Counted from the stretch's first letter, positions 50,063-59,874 are shown. The stretch is DNA of 64,000 bases from Sulfuricaulis sp049587675 (GCF_049587675.1 NZ_JBAVEJ010000048.1:1-64000), one strand, 5' to 3'. Translations and numbers: made by a program. The notes: generated by a model not told the origin, from the sequence alone.

Positions 50063-51145
50063 TCAGGCATTCAACGTCGCCAGCAAATCGGCCTGATCGG
50101 CGCTGCGCAGCGCATCGATGAGGTCATCGAGCTTGCCTTCCACGACCTGATCGAGTTTGTACAGCGTGAGATTGATGCGGTGGTCAGTCACGCGCCCCTG
50201 CGGAAAGTTATAGGTGCGAATGCGTTCCGATCGGTCGCCGGTGCCAACCAGGCTCTTGCGCGTGGCGGCCTCGTGTTCACGTTGTTTGCGCTGCTCGGCC
50301 TCGAGCAGGCGCGCGGACAGGATAGACATGGCGCGCGAGCGGTTCTTGTGCTGCGAGCGCTCGTCCTGGCATTCGACCACGATGCCCGTCGGCAGGTGCG
50401 TGATGCGGATCGCCGAATCGGTCTTGTTCACGTGCTGGCCGCCGGCGCCGGAGGCGCGGAAGGTATCGACCTTGAGCTCTGCCGGGTTGAGAGCGATGGC
50501 GTCCACTTCCTCCGCTTCCGGAAGCACCGCGACCGTGCAGGTCGAGGTGTGGATGCGTCCCTGGGCCTCGGTTTCGGGGACGCGCTGTACGCGATGCGCG
50601 CCGGACTCGAACTTGAGACGCGAGTACACGTCTTTCCCGGCGATGCGGGCGATGATTTCCTTGTAGCCACCGTGTTCACCGGGGCTCTGGCTCATCACTT
50701 CCACGTCCCAGCCGTGGTTGGTGGCGTAATAGTTGTACATGCGGAACAGGTCGCCGGCGAAGATCGCCGATTCATCGCCACCGGCGGCGGCGCGGATTTC
50801 GAGAAAGATGTTTCGGTTGTCATTCGGGTCTTTCGGCAGTAGCAGCGCCTGGATCTCGGCTTCAAGTTTTTCGATAAGCCGCCGCGCCTCCGCGACTTCT
50901 TCCTGCGCCATCTCGCGGATGGTCGGATCTTCGTCCTTGAGCATGGCTTGCGCGGCTTCCAGTTGTTCGTGGGCCGCGCGGTAATCGCCATACAGCTTCA
51001 CCACCGGATTGATTTCGGAATATTCCTGCGACAGCTTGCGGAACTGGTCCTGCTTGCCAATGACTTTGGGGTCGGAGAGCAGCCGTTCAATTTCCTCAAA
51101 GCGTTGCGCAAGGCTGGTGAGCCTTGTTTCGATGGAGGGGTTCAT
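50063..51145 (-). CDS. prfA: Peptide chain release factor 1
   Basis: A 360-residue factor that reads UAA and UAG. The GGQ motif is in RASGAGGQHVNKTDSA, near residue 236. The remaining catalytic region is as expected (PTGIVVECQDERSQHKNRSRA). It is followed by prmC, whose product methylates its Gln, and preceded by hemA. Confidence 0.98.
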   Translation of the reverse strand: MNPSIETRLTSLAQRFEEIERLLSDPKVIGKQDQFRKLSQEYSEINPVVKLYGDYRAAHEQLEAAQAMLKDEDPTIREMAQEEVAEARRLIEKLEAEIQALLLPKDPNDNRNIFLEIRAAAGGDESAIFAGDLFRMYNYYATNHGWDVEVMSQSPGEHGGYKEIIARIAGKDVYSRLKFESGAHRVQRVPETEAQGRIHTSTCTVAVLPEAEEVDAIALNPAELKVDTFRASGAGGQHVNKTDSAIRITHLPTGIVVECQDERSQHKNRSRAMSILSARLLEAEQRKQREHEAATRKSLVGTGDRSERIRTYNFPQGRVTDHRINLTLYKLDQVVEGKLDDLIDALRSADQADLLATLNA

Positions 51146-51147
51146 CC

Positions 51148-52404
51148 TTACTCTTCGTGGAGGCCGAACAGGCGGCGCGCGGCCTCGAGCAGGGCGCCGT
51201 TGCCGTCATGATCCGCCTTGCGCAGAACGTCGGTGGGGGCGTGGGTGAATTTGTTGGTCAGCGCGCGCGCAAGCTGTTCGATAACCTTCGCCGGGTCCTC
51301 GCCGTGGGCGAGGCGCCGGCGCGCGCGTTCCACCTCGGCCTCACGCAGGGCATCGGCCGATTCACGGAGCGCGCGGATCGTGGGCACGGCATCGAGGGAT
51401 TTCACCCAGTGCATGAAATCCACGACCTGGGTATCGATGATCTTTTCCGCATCGCGCGCGGCCTCCTGGCGCGATTCCATGTTCTCCTGCACCACTTCCT
51501 TGAGATCATCGATGGTGTAGAGATATACGTCATTGAGTTCGCCGACCTCAGCCTCGATATCGCGCGGCACGGCGATGTCCAGCATGAACATCGGACGGTG
51601 CTTGCGCGCTTTCAGGGCCCGTTCCACCGTGCCCTTGCCGAGGATGGGTAGCTGGCTGGCGGTGGAAGCAATGACAATGTCAGCGTCGGCAAGACGTGTC
51701 GGCATTTCCGCGAGCGAAATGCCCTCGGCGTTGAACTGGCCGGCCAGCAGTTGCGCGCGCTCGACGGTGCGGTTGGCGAAGATCATGTGACCGGCATCGT
51801 GATCCCTGAGGTGGCGCGCGCAGAGTTCGATCATGTCGCCCGCGCCGATCATCAGCACCGTCTGTTCCGAGAGCTTGTTGAAAATCTGCTCGGCCAGGCG
51901 CACCGCGGCTGAGGCGACCGAGACCGCGCTCGCGCCGATCGCCGTGTCGGTGCGCACCTGTTTGGCGACGGTGAAGGTCTGCTGAAACAGGCGATTCAGG
52001 ATTTTTCCGGTGACGCCGGCCTTGTGCGCGGTCGCGAAGGCCTCTTTCATTTGTCCGAGGATTTGCGGTTCGCCCAGGATCATGGAGTCGAGCCCGGCCG
52101 CGACGCGGAACACATGCTTTACCGCCTCTTGGTCGGGATGACGGTAAAGATAGGGATGAATGTCGCCGCGGTTCAGTCGGTGATAGTGGCAGAACCATTC
52201 GATGACCTGTTCGTCGTGCGCAGGCTCGAGCCCGCAATAGAGCTCGGTGCGATTGCAGGTGGAGACGATCGTCGCCTCGCTGACGCCGCCGCTGCCGGTC
52301 ACTTCATGCAAGGCGTTGACCAGCTTGTCGGTGGCGAACGCCGCCTTCTCGCGGATATCGACCGGCGCTGTGTGATGATTGATACCAAAGGCGAGCAGGT
52401 GCAT
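51148..52404 (-). CDS. hemA: Glutamyl-tRNA reductase
   Basis: A 418-residue enzyme making glutamate-1-semialdehyde, the first committed step of haem synthesis by the C5 pathway. GINHHTAPVDIREKAAF and the catalytic Cys in VSTCNRTELYC are in the first 60 residues. The NADPH site includes VLMIGAGDMIEL. It heads the hemA-prfA-prmC unit. Confidence 0.97.
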   Translation of the reverse strand: MHLLAFGINHHTAPVDIREKAAFATDKLVNALHEVTGSGGVSEATIVSTCNRTELYCGLEPAHDEQVIEWFCHYHRLNRGDIHPYLYRHPDQEAVKHVFRVAAGLDSMILGEPQILGQMKEAFATAHKAGVTGKILNRLFQQTFTVAKQVRTDTAIGASAVSVASAAVRLAEQIFNKLSEQTVLMIGAGDMIELCARHLRDHDAGHMIFANRTVERAQLLAGQFNAEGISLAEMPTRLADADIVIASTASQLPILGKGTVERALKARKHRPMFMLDIAVPRDIEAEVGELNDVYLYTIDDLKEVVQENMESRQEAARDAEKIIDTQVVDFMHWVKSLDAVPTIRALRESADALREAEVERARRRLAHGEDPAKVIEQLARALTNKFTHAPTDVLRKADHDGNGALLEAARRLFGLHEE

Positions 52405-52462
52405 GCAGAAAACCGGGTAATAGGCGCTATTGCCTGCGATTTTGACCCATCAGGGTCCGCTG

Positions 52463-54154
52463 TCAAGTTTGGGGCGGCCGCGGCGACTTCAATGCGTTAA
52501 GGGTCAGGAATGTTACCCCGAGTTCCGTGGTTATTAATAGGATGGCCAGCAGGAGCAATATCCAGCGATTGTCCGACCACCACTGCATCATCAGCACGCC
52601 CAGCCCCCAATTGGCGGCAACCAGCAGGAAAACCAGCGGCACGATCACCGCCGCCACAGGTCGTTCCAGGTGCCGCAGTGCCACGGCCAGCAAGGCGAAT
52701 CCGAGAATGGCAAGGAACTGGTCGGTCACGCCGAAGAGCGGCCATAGCGCGAGCCCGCCGCGGCCATGACCGTCATGCAGCGCAAGCAGAGCCGACAAAC
52801 CGACGGCTGTCGCGATCAAAGCTTTTTCATTGCCCGGGATGAAAGCGGGATAGCGCTCGGTCAACCCGGAGAGCAGCTGTTTTTGTGCGCGCAGCCCGGC
52901 CTCCAGAGTTGCGACAAGCAGGCCGATAACCACTACTGCCATGAGCGAGCGTGCGAACTCCATGTCCAATCCCAGTCCCGCAGCGTGACGCGCAAATCCG
53001 TTGATATATAGTTCGGGGACAGCGTGCAAATCCATGAATGTTTCCCATGACGTGTAACGCTGGTTCCAGTCCTGGACGTTCGGCAGTCCGGTGCTCCCGA
53101 TGATGATGGCGCTCAATGCCAGCAGCCCCAGCGCCAAGGCTCCGCCGTAACCGATATAGCGTGCGTCGGCTTCGCGTTTCATTTGGCGCACGGTGACGGC
53201 ATTGGCGACCAGCAGGTGAAACCCCGCCACGGCGCCGGAAGTGAGTGTCACGAACAGCCACGGAAGTGTATCCGGAATGCCGGGGCCTGAGTGGAATTCC
53301 GGCGCCACCAGGCTGGGCTGATCGATCATCACTACGGTGAAAAAAATCAAAAGGGATGTCCCCAGCAGCAGCGCGGTGAGATAGCCGCGCGGACGCATCA
53401 GTTTCCACATCGGCAGGCGCGTGACGTAATAGCCGTAGGAGAACAGAAGCATGACCCAGACCACCGTGGCATCGAACGGGAAATACGACTCGGCCGTTTC
53501 GAGATGCAGCGCTCCGGTAAAGCTCAGCGGATAATCGCCGAGCAGCCACACGACCATGAGACTCAAGGCGAGCGCGATCAGGGAGGCAGGAATAATCTCG
53601 AAGTCTTCCCTGCCACGCAGAAAATTTCCCAGGGGCAGCGCCAATGCAGTGACGATCCAGAATGGCAGCACCGAAGCGGGAAACGCCGACAGGAGTTGCG
53701 CCGCCAGCGTGGCGCAGACCGAATTCATGATGAGCAATAGCAGAAACGCGACCAGCGCAAAGAGTCCGTGTGCCGGAGCGCCCAGCAGACGCGCGGCGAT
53801 TTCGGCCGGATTGCGGCCGGGATAATGCAGGGACAACCACAGCGCGCCCAGCCCGTAAGTGCCGGCCGCGACCACGGTGCCGACCACGGCCCATAGAAAA
53901 GCCGGAACCCATCCCCATATTAATGAAGTGATGCCGCCGGTAATGGCGGCGCCGGCGGCAAGCGAAGCCACATGGTGACCGAAGAGCAGGTGGCGGCCGA
54001 ACACGCCGGATTCGGCCTCGGCAGGCCGGTCGGGCGAAGGTGTACTATAATCTTCCCCAAGGCGGAAGACGCCCAACTTCAGAAGCTTGGAGTAGAAGCG
54101 GTAGCCAAAGGCAAATACCACCACGACCATGATCAGCAAAACCAGTGAATTCAT
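52463..54154 (-). CDS. CstA family peptide/pyruvate transporter
   Basis: A 563-residue multi-helix protein of the carbon starvation CstA family. It has FGRHLLFGHHVASLAAGAAI near the start and LHYPGRNPAEIAARLLG, matching CstA. It likely imports pyruvate or peptides in the inner membrane. It sits between hemA and the TPR lipoprotein gene, a spot usually occupied only by the hemA-lolB divergent region, so it appears to be an insertion in that arrangement. Confidence 0.88.
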   Translation of the reverse strand: MNSLVLLIMVVVVFAFGYRFYSKLLKLGVFRLGEDYSTPSPDRPAEAESGVFGRHLLFGHHVASLAAGAAITGGITSLIWGWVPAFLWAVVGTVVAAGTYGLGALWLSLHYPGRNPAEIAARLLGAPAHGLFALVAFLLLLIMNSVCATLAAQLLSAFPASVLPFWIVTALALPLGNFLRGREDFEIIPASLIALALSLMVVWLLGDYPLSFTGALHLETAESYFPFDATVVWVMLLFSYGYYVTRLPMWKLMRPRGYLTALLLGTSLLIFFTVVMIDQPSLVAPEFHSGPGIPDTLPWLFVTLTSGAVAGFHLLVANAVTVRQMKREADARYIGYGGALALGLLALSAIIIGSTGLPNVQDWNQRYTSWETFMDLHAVPELYINGFARHAAGLGLDMEFARSLMAVVVIGLLVATLEAGLRAQKQLLSGLTERYPAFIPGNEKALIATAVGLSALLALHDGHGRGGLALWPLFGVTDQFLAILGFALLAVALRHLERPVAAVIVPLVFLLVAANWGLGVLMMQWWSDNRWILLLLAILLITTELGVTFLTLNALKSPRPPQT

Positions 54155-54343
54155 GATATGTCCGCGCCGTTAGGCGCAATCTGAATAGTATCCCGATACC
54201 AGTCCTGTTCGCCGGTTGCGCACCTATTCTGGATAATAGAGACTTGTAATGACTATTTTAGATGGTGCGGTGAAACTCCGCGCGCAGCGGCGGTCATAAA
54301 GACACTCAGCCTGTCATCTTTAGCTGTTCGAGAACTACTATAT

Positions 54344-56074
54344 ATGATCATTTCCCGTTTTAACGTCATCCCGGTTTTATTGACATTTTCCTTGCTGACG
54401 GCCTGTGCCGGCACGGCGCAGACCGGGCCGTCGCACGAAGCGACTCCGCCGGCCGCCAAGGCCGAAGAGACCCTCCCCAAGGTCAACCTGGACCAGGAAA
54501 TGCTTTATGACATCCTGGTGGGCGAGATGGCCGGTCAGCGGGGCCAGATCGGTGTGGCAGCGGCAACCCTCGGCAAGGTGGCGCAGGAGACGCGCGATCC
54601 GCGTGTTGCCGAGCGCGCGACGCTGGCCGCACTTTATGCCAAGCGTTATGACGAGGCGATACAGTCGGCGCAACTGTGGATTGATTTGCAGCCAGGCGAT
54701 GCCGAGGCCAGAGAAGCGATGATCAGTGCGCTGCTCGAGCTTGACCGGGTCGCGGAGGCCAAGAGCCAGTTCGAGGCGCTTTTCGGCCTGGAGGAAACCC
54801 GCCGCAACCTGGATCAGGCTTACCTGCGCGCTGCCGCGGTGCTGGGACGTGCCAGCAATCGAGCCGCGGCGATCGATGTGATGCAATCCCTGGTCGCGCT
54901 GAATCCGCGCAGTGCCTCGGCGCATTTCGCCATGGCGCATCTCATGGTCCGTGGTGGAGACCTGGATAAAGCCCTGGCAACCATCGACGAGGTACTGAAA
55001 CTGCGTCCGGACTGGGAGGAGGCGGCGCTGTTCAAGGCGCGTCTTCTGCTCTCACAGAAAGATCCGGACAAGGCACGCGCCTTTTTTGAATCGTTCCTCG
55101 ATCGCAACCCGCGCGCGACCAACGTCCGGCTCAATTATGCGCGTTTCCTGATCGACCAGAAGGAATGGCAGAAAGCGCTCGTGGAGTTCAAACGCGTGGC
55201 CGCGGACGCCCCGGACGATGCCGACACTATTTATGCCGTGGGCCTGCTATCGCTGCAGAACAACCGTCTGGAAGAGGCGGAGAAATATCTGAAACGCGCT
55301 CTCGAGCTCCGCCCGGAGAACGATCAGGCGCGACTGTATCTGGGGCAGGTCGCCGAACAAGGCAAGCGTTACGCGGAAGCCGTCCATTGGTACCGCGAGG
55401 TGGATGCCGGTGAATATTATTTCGAGGCGCAGTTACGGATCGGTGTGGTGCTGGCGAGGCAGGGCGATCTGGCCGGAGCGCGCCGGCAACTGGATGGCAT
55501 CAAGGCGCAAAACGATCAGCAGCGCGTGCAAGTGGCGCTCGCCCAGGAAACGATTCTGCGCGAGGCCAAACTGTATCGCGAGGCGCTAGAAGTACTGAAT
55601 GCCGCGATCCAAGCTGTGCCCGGAGACAAGGACCTGCTCTATGCCCGTTCCCTGGCGGCCGAGAAACTCGGTATGCTCGACGTGACCGAACACGACCTGC
55701 GCGAAATCCTTCAGCATGACCCGAAGAACGTCAACGCGCTCAACGCACTTGGTTACACGCTCACGGACCGCACCACGCGTTTCCAGGAAGCGCTTGAATT
55801 GCTGAATCAGGCGATCGCGCTGAAACCGGACGACGCTTACATCATGGACAGCATGGGTTGGCTGCAATACCGGCTCGGTAATTACGCGGAATCGGTGAAA
55901 TACCTCAGGCGCGCGCTGGACATACGCAACGACGCGGAAATCGCCGCGCATCTCGGCGAGGTGCTGTGGGTCATGGGCAATCATCGCGAAGCCGAGTCCG
56001 TCTGGAACAGCGCGCTGCGCGAAACGCCGGATAACGAAGCGCTTAACGGCGTCATCAAGAAATTCAAACCATGA
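54344..56074 (+). CDS. TPR-repeat lipoprotein
   Basis: A 576-residue protein. The lipoprotein signal is VIPVLLTFSLLTACAG (Cys about residue 21). A long array of tetratricopeptide repeats follows, about 12, for example AEKYLKRALELRPENDQARLYLGQ. It is probably a protein-binding scaffold at the outer membrane. It overlaps lolB (ATGA) and so is coupled to lipoprotein sorting. Similar TPR genes lie upstream of lolB in other proteobacteria. Confidence 0.88.
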   Translation: MIISRFNVIPVLLTFSLLTACAGTAQTGPSHEATPPAAKAEETLPKVNLDQEMLYDILVGEMAGQRGQIGVAAATLGKVAQETRDPRVAERATLAALYAKRYDEAIQSAQLWIDLQPGDAEAREAMISALLELDRVAEAKSQFEALFGLEETRRNLDQAYLRAAAVLGRASNRAAAIDVMQSLVALNPRSASAHFAMAHLMVRGGDLDKALATIDEVLKLRPDWEEAALFKARLLLSQKDPDKARAFFESFLDRNPRATNVRLNYARFLIDQKEWQKALVEFKRVAADAPDDADTIYAVGLLSLQNNRLEEAEKYLKRALELRPENDQARLYLGQVAEQGKRYAEAVHWYREVDAGEYYFEAQLRIGVVLARQGDLAGARRQLDGIKAQNDQQRVQVALAQETILREAKLYREALEVLNAAIQAVPGDKDLLYARSLAAEKLGMLDVTEHDLREILQHDPKNVNALNALGYTLTDRTTRFQEALELLNQAIALKPDDAYIMDSMGWLQYRLGNYAESVKYLRRALDIRNDAEIAAHLGEVLWVMGNHREAESVWNSALRETPDNEALNGVIKKFKP

Positions 56075-56706
56075 GATATGCGGCGGGCCTCCTTGGCCTG
56101 ACCGCGCTCGCGGCCGGGTGCGCTACCGCACCTGCGCTTCCCCCGGTCGAGAATCCCGCCGCCACCTGGCAGGCGCGACAGACGGAATTGCGCCCGATTA
56201 CGACCTGGAAAATCCAGGGGCGCATGTCGATGCGCACGGCCGAGGAGGGCTGGCAAGCGTCGCTGAGTTGGGTGCGCGAGGGTGACCGGCATCGCATCGA
56301 TATCATCGGTCCCCTGGGGCGCGGGCATTTGCGATTGACGCGAGACAACCAGGGAGCGGAATTGCGCGATGCCGATCAGCATAGCTGGCACGCGGAAAAT
56401 CCGGAGCAACTTTTATACCAGACCACCGGCTGGCTCTTGCCGCTCGATGGGCTCAATTACTGGGTTCTCGGCCTGCCTTTGCCCGATTCCGCTGCAAGCC
56501 AGGAGCTGGACCCGCAGGGACGCTTGAAAACGCTGTCCCAGTCCGGCTGGGACATTCGCTTTCTGGAATACGCCCGCTACGGTGCCCTCGACTTGCCGAG
56601 TAAACTCTTCATCAAGAGACAGGGCCGTGGCATGAACGGCAGCCCGGCCAATGATGCCACGCTCGAAGTGCGACTGGTCATCGAACGCTGGGCATTATCC
56701 AAATAA
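56071..56706 (+). CDS. lolB: Outer-membrane lipoprotein receptor LolB
   Basis: A 211-residue lipoprotein. Signal and lipobox: GLLGLTALAAGCATAP. TTWKIQGRMSMRTAEEGWQASLSWVREGD is the LolB start, quoted here as WKIQGRMSMR and WQASLSW. GLNYWVLGLPLP is the characteristic end of the barrel. LolB accepts lipoproteins from LolA and inserts them in the outer membrane. It is followed by ispE, as in most gammaproteobacteria. Confidence 0.95.
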   Translation: MRYAAGLLGLTALAAGCATAPALPPVENPAATWQARQTELRPITTWKIQGRMSMRTAEEGWQASLSWVREGDRHRIDIIGPLGRGHLRLTRDNQGAELRDADQHSWHAENPEQLLYQTTGWLLPLDGLNYWVLGLPLPDSAASQELDPQGRLKTLSQSGWDIRFLEYARYGALDLPSKLFIKRQGRGMNGSPANDATLEVRLVIERWALSK

Positions 56707-56726
56707 ATATAAACAGGAGTTTCGGG

Positions 56727-57557
56727 ATGCAAACCTGGCCGGCGCCGGCAAAGCTGAATCATTTTCTTCGTATCACGGGACGGCGCGCGGACGGTTATCA
56801 CAGCTTGCAGACGGTTTTCCAGTTTCTCGATTACGGCGATGAACTGGAATTCACGATGACGGACGATGCACGCGTCACGCGCACCACGCCGTTTCCCGGA
56901 GTGGACGAGGACAAGGACCTGGCGGTACGCGCCGCGCGGCTGCTGCAAGAGACTACCGGTATCCGCCGCGGTGTGCAAATCCGTCTGACCAAGCGCATCC
57001 CCGCCGGTGGCGGGCTCGGGGGTGGCAGTTCCGATGCCGCCACGACCCTTCTGGCCTTGAATGAGCTGTGGGACGCGAAGCTTTCCCGCACGGAACTCGC
57101 CACGCTGGGGCTCAGGCTTGGCACGGATGTGCCGGTCTTCGTCCGGGGGCAGGCGGCCTGGGCCGAAGGGATTGGAGAAATCCTGACCCCCATCGAGCCG
57201 GAAGAGGCTTGGTATCTGGTGGTGGTGCCACCGGTGCATGTCTCCACGGCGCAGGTTTTTGCCGACCCTGAATTGACACGTTATAGCCCGCCCCTCACAA
57301 TACGCGACTTTCACGCAGGGCGTGGGCTGCAAAACGACCTGGAACCGCTGGTGCGCAACCGCTATCCGGAGGTGGACCGCGCGATACGGCTGCTGGCCGA
57401 GTTCGGCGCGCCACGCATGTCGGGTTCGGGCGGCTGCGTGTTCCTGAAGGTGACGGGGGCGGACCACGGCCGGAAGATTCTGGAAAGAATTCCCAAACCG
57501 TTTTCCGGTTTTGTGGCGCGAGGGATGAACCGGCATCCTTTATATATGGTTCGGTGA
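56727..57557 (+). CDS. ispE: 4-diphosphocytidyl-2-C-methyl-D-erythritol kinase
   Basis: A 276-residue GHMP kinase of the MEP isoprenoid pathway. PAPAKLNHFLRITGRRADGY is the N-terminal CDP-ME site, and the ATP loop is PAGGGLGGGSSDAATTL near residue 90. SGSGGCVFL is the C-terminal motif. It uses CDP-methylerythritol and ATP. It has a short gap after lolB, with AGGAG before ATG. A tRNA-Gln gene follows. Confidence 0.97.
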   Translation: MQTWPAPAKLNHFLRITGRRADGYHSLQTVFQFLDYGDELEFTMTDDARVTRTTPFPGVDEDKDLAVRAARLLQETTGIRRGVQIRLTKRIPAGGGLGGGSSDAATTLLALNELWDAKLSRTELATLGLRLGTDVPVFVRGQAAWAEGIGEILTPIEPEEAWYLVVVPPVHVSTAQVFADPELTRYSPPLTIRDFHAGRGLQNDLEPLVRNRYPEVDRAIRLLAEFGAPRMSGSGGCVFLKVTGADHGRKILERIPKPFSGFVARGMNRHPLYMVR

Positions 57558-57685
57558 TATTCAGATTCGGGACCGCGTGTTCGGCGCCCGTCGTTGCCTC
57601 CGGTATTCTGACGTACAGGGACGTACTAATGCCGCGGGAGGCAGGATGCCGAGAGCGGCCTGGGTTCGGACGGTTTCGTTATTAC

Positions 57686-57760
57686 TGGGGCGTAGCCAAG
57701 CGGTAAGGCACCGGATTTTGATTCCGGCATTCCCAGGTTCGAATCCTGGCGCCCCAACCA
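57686..57760 (+). tRNA. tRNA-Gln (TTG anticodon)
   Basis: The full cloverleaf can be drawn. Acceptor TGGGGCG/CGCCCCA and anticodon stem CCGGA/TCCGG are present. The loop TTTTGAT has anticodon TTG at 57718-57720. The T arm is CCAGG-TTCGAAT-CCTGG, and the CCA end is encoded. The last 19 bases plus G recur at 57999-58018. Confidence 0.96.
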
Positions 57761-57761
57761 G
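57742..57761 (+). repeat. First copy of a 20-base direct repeat (tRNA-Gln 3' end)
   Basis: AATCCTGGCGCCCCAACCAG is found here at the end of tRNA-Gln and again at 57999-58018. It looks like the att-type duplication left by integration at a tRNA 3' end. Confidence 0.7.
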
Positions 57762-58056
57762 ATTTTGTAGTTGATGTGCCAGGATGAGAAGCTGACGGGT
57801 TCGACAAATTCGCCGGGGCGAGATGGAGCGATTGCGATTCACTGAATCGCGCTACATCGAGCGGGCTTGCCATGGATGGCAAGCCCTGGAGTTCTTAGCG
57901 AGATAGGAAGATCGAGCTTAGAACTGAATTTGGACAGGCGCGAAGCGACTGGCCCGAGCCACTTTGTGGCGAGGGCGAGCCCCAGGGACGGGGCGAGCAA
58001 TCCTGGCGCCCCAACCAGTTTATGTATTGGATCACCCGTATCACAGGGGAAATCGC
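57761..58056. other. Insert-like segment between tRNA-Gln and prs, with hairpins
   Basis: About 300 bases between tRNA-Gln and prs without a gene. It contains a perfect inverted repeat (GGGCTTGCCA-tgga-TGGCAAGCCC) at 57863-57886 and a smaller hairpin (GCCAC-ttt-GTGGC) at 57958-57970. The second copy of the tRNA 3' end lies at 57999-58018. Nothing encodes an integrase here. Confidence 0.6.
57999..58018 (+). repeat. Second copy of tRNA-Gln 3' end
   Basis: AATCCTGGCGCCCCAACCAG, identical to 57742-57761, but not part of a complete tRNA. It lies 38 bases before the prs start codon. Confidence 0.75.
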
Positions 58057-59007
58057 GTGTCCTTGGACAACATGGTGGTGTTTACCGGGAACGCCAATCC
58101 GGCGCTCGCGGAGCTGGTGGTGCGGCACCTGGGATTGCCCCTCGGCAAGTCGGTGGTCGGCCGTTTCTCGGATGGCGAGATCCAGGTCGAGATCATGGAA
58201 CACGTGCGCGGCAAGGATGTGTTCATCGTCCAGCCCACGTGCTCGCCCAGCAACGACAATCTGATGGAGTTGCTGGTCATGATCGACGCGGTGAAGCGCT
58301 CCTCGGCGCGGCGCATCACCGCGGTGATACCTTATTATGGTTATGCGCGCCAGGATCGGCGACCGCGCACGGCGCGGGTGGCGATCACCGCCAAACTGGT
58401 GGCGGACATGATCACAATTTCCGGCGCGCACCGGGTGTTGACAATGGATCTGCATGCCGACCAGATCCAGGGATTTTTCAACATCCCGACGGACAACGTT
58501 TATTCTTCGCTGGTGCTACTCGGCGACATATGGCGGCAGGAGTTCAAGGACCTGCTCGTGGTGTCGCCGGATGTGGGCGGCGTGGTGCGGGCCCGCGCGA
58601 TGGCCAAGCATCTGGAAGCGGACCTCGCGATTATCGACAAGCGCCGCCCAAAGCCGAACGAGGCCAAGGTAATGCACATCATCGGCGAGGTCGAAGGCCG
58701 GACCTGCGTGCTGATGGACGACCTCGTGGACACCGCCGGGACGCTGTGCGAGGCGGCCGGGGCGCTGAAGAGCCACGGCGCACGCAGGGTGCTGGCGTAT
58801 TGCACGCACCCGGTACTTTCCGGCAGCGCGGTGGAGCGGATCAGCAAGTCTGATCTCGATGAGCTGGTGGTGACGGATACCATCCCGCTCAAGCCGGAAG
58901 CCAGGGCCTGCCGGCGCATCCGCCAGCTGAGCGTGGCCGAGCTGCTCGCCGAATCGATGCGCCGCATCGCGGAAGAGGATTCGGTCAGCGAGCTGTTCAT
59001 GGAGTAA
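58057..59007 (+). CDS. prs: Ribose-phosphate pyrophosphokinase
   Basis: A 316-residue PRPP synthase (ribose 5-phosphate plus ATP). MVVFTGNANPALAELV opens the protein. PYYGYARQDRRPRTARVAI and DLHADQIQGFFNIP are conserved. The PRPP-binding loop is VLMDDLVDTAGTL near residue 220. The likely start is GTG 58057 with AGGGGAA upstream; ATG at 58072 is close by. rplY follows as usual. Confidence 0.96.
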   Translation: MSLDNMVVFTGNANPALAELVVRHLGLPLGKSVVGRFSDGEIQVEIMEHVRGKDVFIVQPTCSPSNDNLMELLVMIDAVKRSSARRITAVIPYYGYARQDRRPRTARVAITAKLVADMITISGAHRVLTMDLHADQIQGFFNIPTDNVYSSLVLLGDIWRQEFKDLLVVSPDVGGVVRARAMAKHLEADLAIIDKRRPKPNEAKVMHIIGEVEGRTCVLMDDLVDTAGTLCEAAGALKSHGARRVLAYCTHPVLSGSAVERISKSDLDELVVTDTIPLKPEARACRRIRQLSVAELLAESMRRIAEEDSVSELFME

Positions 59008-59106
59008 AAGTTTCGGGCATGGGGCCTGTGCCCCGTGTCTTTTCTGTACCCTCCGATCCTGGTCGCGGGAGAGGCGGGAGATGTTTAACAATATTGGAGA
59101 CTGACA

Positions 59107-59874
59107 ATGAGCGCTAAATTTGAATTGATTGCCGAACCGCGCGCAGCGAAAGGTACGGGTGCGAGCCGCCGCCTTCGCCGTAGCGGAAAAGTACCCGCCG
59201 TCCTGTATGGAGCGGGCAAGGAGCCGATGATGGTTTCGCTGGACCACAATGCGATGTCGCGTCATCTGGCGAATGAAAAGTTTCACACCTCGATCCTGAC
59301 CGTGAAGGTTGGCGGCGACACGGACCAGGCCATTCTGCGTGACTGGTACATGCACCCGTACAAGCCGGTGGTGATGCATGTTGACCTGCAGCGCATCAGC
59401 GCTACCGAGAAGATTCACATGAAGGTGCCGCTGCACTTCGAGGGCGGCGACGTGGCCCCGGGCGTGAAGATCGATGGCGGTATCGTCACGCATCTCATGA
59501 CCGACGTGGACATCACCTGTCTTCCCAAGGACCTGCCCGAGTTCCTGACGGTGGATCTGTCAGCCCTGAATATCAATGAGTCGGTGCATCTATCCAACAT
59601 CAAGCTGCCCGCAGGCGTGAGCATCACGAGCCTCGCGCATGGCGGCGATGACCTGGCGGTGGGTGCCGTCACTACTATTCGCGTGGTGGAAGAAGTGGCT
59701 CCTGTGGTGGCCGCACCGGCGGAAGGCGAAGCGGCTGCGGCGGCGCCGGCCGAAGGCGAGGCGAAACCCGGCGAGGCCAAGGCGGGCGAAGCCAAGAAAG
59801 GCGAGGCACCCAAGGCGGAAGCCAAGAAGGGAGAGGCGCCCAAGAAAGAAGCACCCAAGAAGGAAGGCAAGTAA
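59107..59874 (+). CDS. rplY: 50S ribosomal protein L25/general stress protein Ctc
   Basis: A 255-residue long-form L25. The 5S rRNA-binding domain is at the start (GASRRLRRSGKVPAVLYGAGK). The TL5/Ctc C-terminal domain follows (HVDLQRISATEKIHMKVPL). The last 50 residues are a low-complexity Ala/Lys/Glu tail (PKKEAPKKEGK), longer than in E. coli L25. It lies between prs and pth. Confidence 0.96.
   Translation: MSAKFELIAEPRAAKGTGASRRLRRSGKVPAVLYGAGKEPMMVSLDHNAMSRHLANEKFHTSILTVKVGGDTDQAILRDWYMHPYKPVVMHVDLQRISATEKIHMKVPLHFEGGDVAPGVKIDGGIVTHLMTDVDITCLPKDLPEFLTVDLSALNINESVHLSNIKLPAGVSITSLAHGGDDLAVGAVTTIRVVEEVAPVVAAPAEGEAAAAAPAEGEAKPGEAKAGEAKKGEAPKAEAKKGEAPKKEAPKKEGK

Noticed and set aside
57561..57882. 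Minus-strand frames across tRNA-Gln (reading GAPGFEPG and WGARIRTWE)
   Set aside because: These are the classic false translations antisense to a tRNA and not genes.
59720..59870. Repetitive GCCAAGAAGGGCGAG-type tract at the end of rplY
   Set aside because: It is the low-complexity Ala/Lys/Glu tail of the L25 protein and not a DNA repeat element.
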